From an uncultured Paraglaciecola sp. (GTDB lineage Bacteria; Pseudomonadota; Gammaproteobacteria; Enterobacterales; Alteromonadaceae), in contig CAJQKX010000285.1 of NCBI GenBank assembly GCA_905479025.1, forward strand, positions 1 to 8,111: a stretch of 8,111 nucleotides of DNA, given 5' to 3'. The stretch's first letter is position 1; each line of letters opens with the position of its first letter. Below, piece by piece: positions 1 to 4,032 of this stretch. The position numbers and the translations under genes are program-made. The notes under the pieces were generated by a model, which saw only the letters and a list, made by a program, of their open reading frames with translations, did not search any database and was not told the origin of the DNA.

Positions 1-1503
1 TCCCTGCATAGTGAGCGCATAATCGGTAATCAAGAAATCACCATTTTGGATGTCAAAAGTGAAGTGTATTTTATCTCCTTGCTGTAATTTGTTGAGGGAT
101 AACCTCTCAGTAAAAACAAAATCTAAGGTTGCTGGGCCACGCCCCCACTTTTCGATAGGCCCACGACTAATATTGGCCACGCGAGTCTGCAGATTGATGT
201 GGTTAATGACGCCTTCCACATTAGCTGAGTCTACTTTTTCATCTTCTGTGATCACTTGAACATCATCTGCTCTATTCTTTTGAGCATCATTGCCTGGCGA
301 AAGAGACATACGCATAAAGTCAGAATGGATACTGCTCTCGGAGTCTAATAAAAATTGAGCGGAGACCACTACCTGCTCACCCACCTCTACCCCACCTAAT
401 ATTTGCGCAAATGCATTGGTGACTTGTCCTAAATTCACCTCTACAGATTTGTATTGACCTTTGCCCACAACTAACACCACTCTATCTTGGGTACCGGTGC
501 GAATAACCGCGTCTTTAGGCACCAACAAGGTTGGCTCTTGTGAGTCGTTATGAATGACGACCTGAGCAAACATGTTGGGCTTGAGCAACATATCAGCATT
601 GTCAAAACGTAATCTGACTCTCAGTGTGCGGGTTTTGGCATCGACTGTGGGATAAACATAATCAACTTGCCCTTGCCATGTTTTCCCCGGCACAAAACCA
701 AGCGTCATAGTGACCAACTGACCAATTTTAACCTGTGCGGCTTGGCGTTCAAAAACCTCAGCTTTTACCCACACATCATCCATCGCACCGATAGACATTA
801 TAGTGGTGCCAGGTTTTACGAAAAACCCTTCCCTGATGGCTAAGTTGTCTATCACCCCAGATTGAGGGGCGTTAAACACAATAGTTTGTTGAACCACTTG
901 ACTCGTTTTAAGCTCTCTCATGCTTTGTGCAGGCATTTGCAATGCTAACAAGCGACTTTCTGCCGCTAAGGTTAACTCTTGGTTATTACGCTTTTTAGCT
1001 AATAAGTATTCTTCCTGGGCATTCACCAGTTCAGGCGAATACAAAGCATAAAGAGGCTCCCCCTTACTAACCTGTTCACCCGCCGCCTTGATATAAAGTT
1101 TTTCAATCCATCCCTCAACACGAGGATGCACATGCACCAGGTTATTTTCATTGTAATGCACGTAACCTACTGTCTTTATAGGCTCTTGAAGTATGGTCAG
1201 CTTAACCTTTGCCGTTCTCACTCCTAAATTATTGACTACACTGGGTGAAATCCGCACAACACCAAGATCATTTCCTTTGTTGACGTCTGCAAAAACAGGC
1301 ACTAAGTCCATACCCATAGGTGATTTCCCGGGCTCATCACGGCGAAAATTAGGATCCATAGGAGCGACCCAGTAAAGGGGATCTGGCTCTGTGGAGGCTG
1401 ATTGAGTCATATCCATTTCTGTGGATACAAATTGTGAGTAAATAGTCGCGGTTAATATTACCCCGCCAACTCCACCAACGATGATGGCATATAGCGTTTT
1501 CAT
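1..1503 (-). CDS. cusB: CusB-type RND periplasmic adaptor with fused CusF-like domain (3' end cut by window)
   Basis: This is the membrane-fusion subunit of a Cu(I)/Ag(I)-type tripartite RND efflux pump; it links the inner-membrane pump to the outer-membrane channel. 501 codons are visible and the frame is still open at position 1. In order: an N-terminal membrane/signal segment (about residues 4-21); a heavy-metal-binding segment (44-71, YWVAPMDP...SPMGMDLVPVF) whose Met49, Met63 and Met65 align with the Cu(I)-binding Met49/64/66 of E. coli CusB; a barrel-sandwich and hairpin region (about 120-245, with VHVHPRVEGWIEKLY); a beta-barrel and membrane-proximal part (about 246-410, ending GGVEVGEQVVVSAQFLLDSE); a polar linker; and a CusF-like domain (about 431 to the edge, starting GVINHINLQT). 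The start ATG has GGAG five bases upstream and overlaps the preceding stop as ATGA, so translation is probably coupled to the channel gene. A CusA-type pump gene should follow outside the window. The CusF-like part lacks the usual metal ligands. Family assignment is firm; metal specificity is inferred. Confidence 0.95.
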   Translation of the reverse strand, partial: MKTLYAIIVGGVGGVILTATIYSQFVSTEMDMTQSASTEPDPLYWVAPMDPNFRRDEPGKSPMGMDLVPVFADVNKGNDLGVVRISPSVVNNLGVRTAKVKLTILQEPIKTVGYVHYNENNLVHVHPRVEGWIEKLYIKAAGEQVSKGEPLYALYSPELVNAQEEYLLAKKRNNQELTLAAESRLLALQMPAQSMRELKTSQVVQQTIVFNAPQSGVIDNLAIREGFFVKPGTTIMSIGAMDDVWVKAEVFERQAAQVKIGQLVTMTLGFVPGKTWQGQVDYVYPTVDAKTRTLRVRLRFDNADMLLKPNMFAQVVIHNDSQEPTLLVPKDAVIRTGTQDRVVLVVGKGQYKSVEVNLGQVTNAFAQILGGVEVGEQVVVSAQFLLDSESSIHSDFMRMSLSPGNDAQKNRADDVQVITEDEKVDSANVEGVINHINLQTRVANISRGPIEKWGRGPATLDFVFTERLSLNKLQQGDKIHFTFDIQNGDFLITDYALTMQG

Positions 1504-2852
1504 CGATACTCCCCCTTGTTATTTGAATCTGTGTGACCTTCCAAGAAATACCCAAGCTGGATGCGTATTTTGCACTTTTCAATTTGAATATCGATCAAAT
1601 CTATTTGTGCGCTAAGCTGGGAAATTCGAGCGCGCATCACCTCTGAAAAATCCCCGTCATCAGTGGTATAGGCTGACAAAGACGCATCTGCTTGCTCTTG
1701 AATTTGTGGCAATATAGCACTTAAAAATCCAGCTTCACGCTGCCCAAAGCGGGTTTCCTGCTGATACAGGTTTAACATCTGAGCTAGCATGCGTTGTTGT
1801 AATAAACGTTTGTCGGTCTCTATGGCTTGCGCCGTTAGGCGAGATACCGCCACTTCACTGTCTTGTTGTGCATAACCAAATATAGGCACGTCCACTGTAA
1901 TACCGATAGAAAAGAAGTCTGCACGGCTTTGCCCAAGCTGGTCGTCATCCCGGTAGGCATAACTAGCATTCACACCCCACTGTGGTTTATATTTTTGTTT
2001 CGCCAAATTTACCGCTGTATCTCCCGCTTTAGCTGATTGTTCGATAGCGAGTAAGGCGGGATGATGCGTTAATAGCTGTGACAACCCCGTATTGTCTGCT
2101 CTTTGTAAAAGCCCCTTAATTTCATCTGACAGTTCAGGGAATGTTGGAACAGGAGTGGTTCCTGAAAAGGTTTCAGATACTGCCAGTTGTGCCGATGGTG
2201 TCAGCCATTCAGACAAGTTTGTAAGGGCGATATCTCGCTGACTATTAACGGTGGTTAATCTGTCATCTAATCGTGCCAACTCAAGTTGTGCGCTTATCAC
2301 ATCTTGTTGACGGGTATTTCCTTGGGCTGAGGAATAATTGGCTTTTACAATATCTACCAATTGTTCAAAAAGCACACGATCACGTTCAATTAAGCGGATA
2401 GTCTGGTCAGCTTTAATTGCGTTTAACCATAGTTGTGAAACAGTCACTTGTATTTTTGCTTTGCGATCTTCTCGCTGATACGGATGTTGGTCAGCCTGAT
2501 AATTCAGTAGCTGTTGTTTGATAGCTAAACTATCGCCGCGGGGAAAGAGTTGAGCAACCCCTACCTTAAATTGCGTCATGGGCTCTTGGTCAAACGCAAA
2601 ACCATCTGAAGGTAAATTAAGTAGTCCCATGGATAGCTTAGGATCGGGTAGGTTATTCACCCCTTCACTGGCGGCTCTAAGCGCTTGTTCTTGAAGTTGG
2701 TTACCCGCTAACCAAGGATCTTGCTGAATAGCAATTTTTACAGCGTCTTGCATGGTGATACCTGCCAATACGCTAAGGGGTAAAGTACTCATCAGCACGA
2801 CAAACATGCGTAACGATGACCATGAATAGTGGAACTTATTAGTTTGTTGCAT
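1500..2852 (-). CDS. cusC: CusC-like TolC-family outer-membrane efflux channel
   Basis: This 450-residue protein is the outer-membrane factor of the tripartite pump whose adaptor follows immediately. A Sec signal peptide (residues 1-30, hydrophobic core FVVLMSTLPLSVLA, cleavage after Ala30) leads into a TolC/OEP-type body of two long coiled-coil repeats. Recognisable marks are the N-terminal TMQDAVKIAIQQDP, the NLPDPKLSMGL turn with QLFPRGD in the first repeat, and DVPIF of the second-repeat strand near residue 325. There is no lipobox, so it is not lipidated like E. coli CusC. Its TGA overlaps the adaptor ATG. ATG 2852 is the first start after an in-frame stop at 2865-2867, but it has no well-placed ribosome-binding site: AGGT lies 14 bases upstream and sits better for an out-of-frame ATG at 2863. 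Copper/silver specificity rests on the neighbours, since TolC-family sequence alone does not show substrate. Confidence 0.88.
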   Translation of the reverse strand: MQQTNKFHYSWSSLRMFVVLMSTLPLSVLAGITMQDAVKIAIQQDPWLAGNQLQEQALRAASEGVNNLPDPKLSMGLLNLPSDGFAFDQEPMTQFKVGVAQLFPRGDSLAIKQQLLNYQADQHPYQREDRKAKIQVTVSQLWLNAIKADQTIRLIERDRVLFEQLVDIVKANYSSAQGNTRQQDVISAQLELARLDDRLTTVNSQRDIALTNLSEWLTPSAQLAVSETFSGTTPVPTFPELSDEIKGLLQRADNTGLSQLLTHHPALLAIEQSAKAGDTAVNLAKQKYKPQWGVNASYAYRDDDQLGQSRADFFSIGITVDVPIFGYAQQDSEVAVSRLTAQAIETDKRLLQQRMLAQMLNLYQQETRFGQREAGFLSAILPQIQEQADASLSAYTTDDGDFSEVMRARISQLSAQIDLIDIQIEKCKIRIQLGYFLEGHTDSNNKGEYR

Positions 2853-2863
2853 GGGTAATCCAT
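2792..2863 (-). other. Out-of-frame 23-codon reading frame overlapping the cusC start
   Basis: An ATG at 2863, with AGGT three bases further upstream, opens a 23-residue frame (MDYPCNKLIS then STIHGHRYACLSC) that ends inside the signal-peptide region of cusC. It contains three Cys and two His. It may be a chance frame or a small upstream frame that affects ribosome access to the poorly preceded cusC start. Confidence 0.2.
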
Positions 2864-2880
2864 GTTACCTAGCTTTATAA

Positions 2881-2909
2881 AAAATAAAATACTAGGGTAT
2901 TAAAATCAA
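2881..2909 (-). promoter_or_regulatory. Candidate internal promoter with dyad upstream of cusC
   Basis: On the minus strand TTGATT (2904-2909) and TATTTT (2881-2886) are separated by 17 bases, and the spacer contains the dyad AATAC-N4-GTATT (2888-2901). A dyad between -35 and -10 is typical of MerR-type control, although those spacers are usually 19-20 bases. The region is A/T rich, so a chance match is possible. It would allow the channel and adaptor to be expressed separately from the CopL-like gene. Confidence 0.3.
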
Positions 2910-2984
2910 TGATAAAAAGGTGCGAAAACGCCAGCTCAACAAGAGGAGCAGCATCGGTCTATTTAAAGACGGATCTGTCCTGTG

Positions 2985-3389
2985 TTAGCCGATAATAGGG
3001 GGCTTACGTAAAGACGGTAGGAATGTCTCTTGTATTGAAAACAGGTAGAAATTTGAAGGTTTTGATACTAGGTTTAACGCGGAGGTGGTAAAAAAATAAG
3101 TGAGCATTGCGGATGAAAAAACACCTGTGGGACAACTACATTCTTGATCGCAACAGTCCATTGCCAAATTTTTTTGCTGAACGATTTGTTGCTGCATGCT
3201 GTGTTGCATATCGCTGGTCATAACATGTTTAGCCATGCTGTTTTGCATAGTGCGCATAGTGCGCATATCATCATGCTGCTGACTATTACTATCCCCATTT
3301 GATTCACAAGGCACTGACGCATAGGCATATGACTGGCTGATCAACAGCGTCATAATAAAAACCCATGCAATAACCTTATTTTTGTTCAA
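2985..3389 (-). CDS. Exported Met/Cys-rich CopL-like metal-binding protein (TTG start)
   Basis: This is a small exported protein that probably binds copper in the periplasm or acts as a cis regulator of the efflux genes behind it. From TTG 3389 it has 134 residues. It has a signal peptide MNKNKVIAWVFIMTLLISQSYAYA (basic start, hydrophobic core, AYA cleavage after residue 24; shown in two parts: MNKNKVIAWV then FIMTLLISQSYAYA). A Met/His-rich stretch follows (residues 42-77, eight Met), then a Cys cluster (C79, C80, C84, C86: CCDQECSC) and a C-terminal RKPPII. This layout (leader, M/H-rich middle, CC-x-C-x-C cluster, terminal RPPI-like end) recalls CopL proteins that precede copper genes in Xanthomonas; I recognise the pattern but could not search. 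TTG 3389 is preferred over TTG 3398 because GGGA (3399-3402) is spaced nine bases from it and it gives a typical signal peptide. The next ATG would remove the basic N-terminus. It precedes the channel gene by 132 bases. Confidence 0.65.
   Translation of the reverse strand: MNKNKVIAWVFIMTLLISQSYAYASVPCESNGDSNSQQHDDMRTMRTMQNSMAKHVMTSDMQHSMQQQIVQQKNLAMDCCDQECSCPTGVFSSAMLTYFFTTSALNLVSKPSNFYLFSIQETFLPSLRKPPIIG
3245..3267 (-). repeat. Short 9-bp direct repeat inside the CopL-like gene
   Basis: GCATAGTGC occurs at 3245-3253 and 3254-3262, followed by GCATA. In the protein it encodes the tandem MRTMRTM at the start of the Met-rich region (about residues 42-48). Because 9 bp keeps the frame, gain or loss of units would change the number of Met residues without breaking the protein. 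Confidence 0.8.
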
Positions 3390-3398
3390 CTGAATCAA

Positions 3399-3402
3399 TC
3401 CC
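3399..3402 (-). promoter_or_regulatory. Ribosome-binding site GGGA of the CopL-like gene
   Basis: GGGA on the minus strand sits directly against the last octanucleotide unit and nine bases before TTG 3389. It is the only Shine-Dalgarno-like motif near the gene, because the array itself contains no G. It decides in favour of TTG 3389 over TTG 3398, which touches it. Confidence 0.5.
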
Positions 3403-3530
3403 GTGTATAAGTGTATAAGTGTATAAGTGTATAAGTGTATAAGTGTATAAGTGTATAAGTGTATAAGTGTATAAGTGTATAAGTGTATAAGTGTATAAGT
3501 GTATAAGTGTATAAGTGTATAAGTGTATAA
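3403..3530. repeat. Octanucleotide tandem array, 16 perfect copies of GTGTATAA (TTATACAC on minus)
   Basis: Sixteen identical head-to-tail 8-bp units fill exactly 128 bases with no interruption, plus one extra G at 3531. The minus-strand unit TTATACAC contains no G, no ATG/GTG/TTG and no stop in any of the three frames; read through, it would give the octapeptide cycle LYTYTLIH. Perfect identity of all copies suggests recent slippage-driven expansion. It lies between the promoter (3532-3559) and the start of the CopL-like gene and so would make up nearly all of that gene's 5' leader. Unit count may vary between cells or assemblies. Confidence 0.98.
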
Positions 3531-3531
3531 G

Positions 3532-3559
3532 ATAATAACAGAATATCGAAAACTGTCTA
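3532..3559 (-). promoter_or_regulatory. Sigma-70-like promoter with extended -10 for the CopL-like/cus genes
   Basis: On the minus strand, TAGACA (3554-3559, five of six matches to TTGACA) is followed by a 16-base spacer and TATTAT (3532-3537, five of six), preceded by TG one base upstream as in extended -10 elements. Transcription would start near 3525, inside the first octanucleotide units. An ACAG/CTGT dyad with 11-base spacing (3538-3556) lies within the spacer and -35 and could be an operator. An alternative -10 (TATCTT) at 19-base spacing, as MerR-type copper regulators prefer, also exists. Confidence 0.55.
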
Positions 3560-3655
3560 TTTTGCAGTGAGTTTTTTGGATGACTGAGTTTGTTGTGCTT
3601 GGCTACCGCTATTTTTAATATACATACCTGTACAATATTCTGCTGGATAACATTG

Positions 3656-3961
3656 TTATTTGCCATCTGCTACATTTTTGCAGGCTAGCGGTTGTGTCTG
3701 TGTTTTTTCTTGGTACCAAGGCGAAAAATCACTCTGCGGATCAGATACCCCTTCCATAAAGTTTTTCACTGCCTCTACATGATGTTTTATGCCTTCTTGA
3801 GTGAAGTAAAGTTCATAGTTATTCATATGACTTGGGTCTCCTGGCTTCGTATTTCTGTCAGAGGCAGAGATCAATGTGAGATCAGTGGCAAACCCTAAAA
3901 CACTGCAACCATTGAGTGCTAATACACAAATCACTAAACAAAGGTGCTTGCGCAATGCCAT
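3656..3961 (-). CDS. Small lipoprotein of unknown function
   Basis: I do not recognise this 101-residue protein. Its first 19 residues (MALRKHLCLVICVLALNGC) form a lipoprotein signal peptide with lipobox L-N-G-C, so Cys19 would be lipidated; Ser at +2 suggests outer-membrane sorting by the E. coli rule. The mature part, about 83 residues, is polar, contains PGDPSHMNNYELYFTQEG and KNFMEGVSDPQSDFSPWY, and has one further Cys near the C-terminus. The start at 3961 is chosen because AAGGA (3967-3971) lies five bases upstream; a longer in-frame ATG at 4027 has no such site and puts the signal peptide internally. It lies 71 bases downstream of the protease gene on the same strand, with a hairpin between, so partial co-transcription is possible. 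No functional link to the metal genes is visible. Confidence 0.75.
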   Translation of the reverse strand: MALRKHLCLVICVLALNGCSVLGFATDLTLISASDRNTKPGDPSHMNNYELYFTQEGIKHHVEAVKNFMEGVSDPQSDFSPWYQEKTQTQPLACKNVADGK

Positions 3962-3995
3962 TTTTATCCTTGATACTGTTTTGTTGATTAAAGTC

Positions 3996-4019
3996 TTCTC
4001 CCCAAAATTTAGGGGAGAA
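3996..4019 (-). terminator. Hairpin between protease and small lipoprotein genes (weak terminator or processing site)
   Basis: A perfect 8-bp inverted repeat, TTCTCCCC (3996-4003) and GGGGAGAA (4012-4019), encloses an 8-base A/T loop 13 bases after the protease stop. On the minus strand it is followed by GACTTTAAT, which is too poor in T for a strong intrinsic terminator. It may be a partial terminator, a 3'-end stabilising hairpin or a leader structure for the lipoprotein gene. Confidence 0.5.
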
Positions 4020-4032
4020 ATGTACAAACTGA

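Noticed and set aside
50..259. Plus-strand open frame opposite the CusF-like domain
   Set aside because: It lies antisense to a clearly recognisable adaptor coding frame, has no family features and no ribosome-binding context.
1349..1582. Minus-strand frame across the cusC/cusB junction
   Set aside because: It is an alternative frame over the end of cusC and the start of cusB, both of which are well supported in their own frames.
3403..3530. CRISPR array
   Set aside because: Units are 8 bp, contiguous and without spacers; this is a simple-sequence tandem repeat.
3621..3634. TACA-N4-TGTA dyad resembling a Gram-positive CopY cop box
   Set aside because: The spacing differs from the usual two bases, CopY is not expected in this lineage, and it lies well upstream of the likely promoter.
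3647..3659. ATAACA-T-TGTTAT palindrome at the end of the small lipoprotein gene
   Set aside because: It is A/T rich, overlaps the stop codon and has no T-run or known operator match, so it is not supported as a terminator or operator.
3962..4027. Longer N-terminus for the small lipoprotein
   Set aside because: The upstream ATG has no ribosome-binding site and places the lipoprotein signal internally; AAGGA supports the start at 3961.
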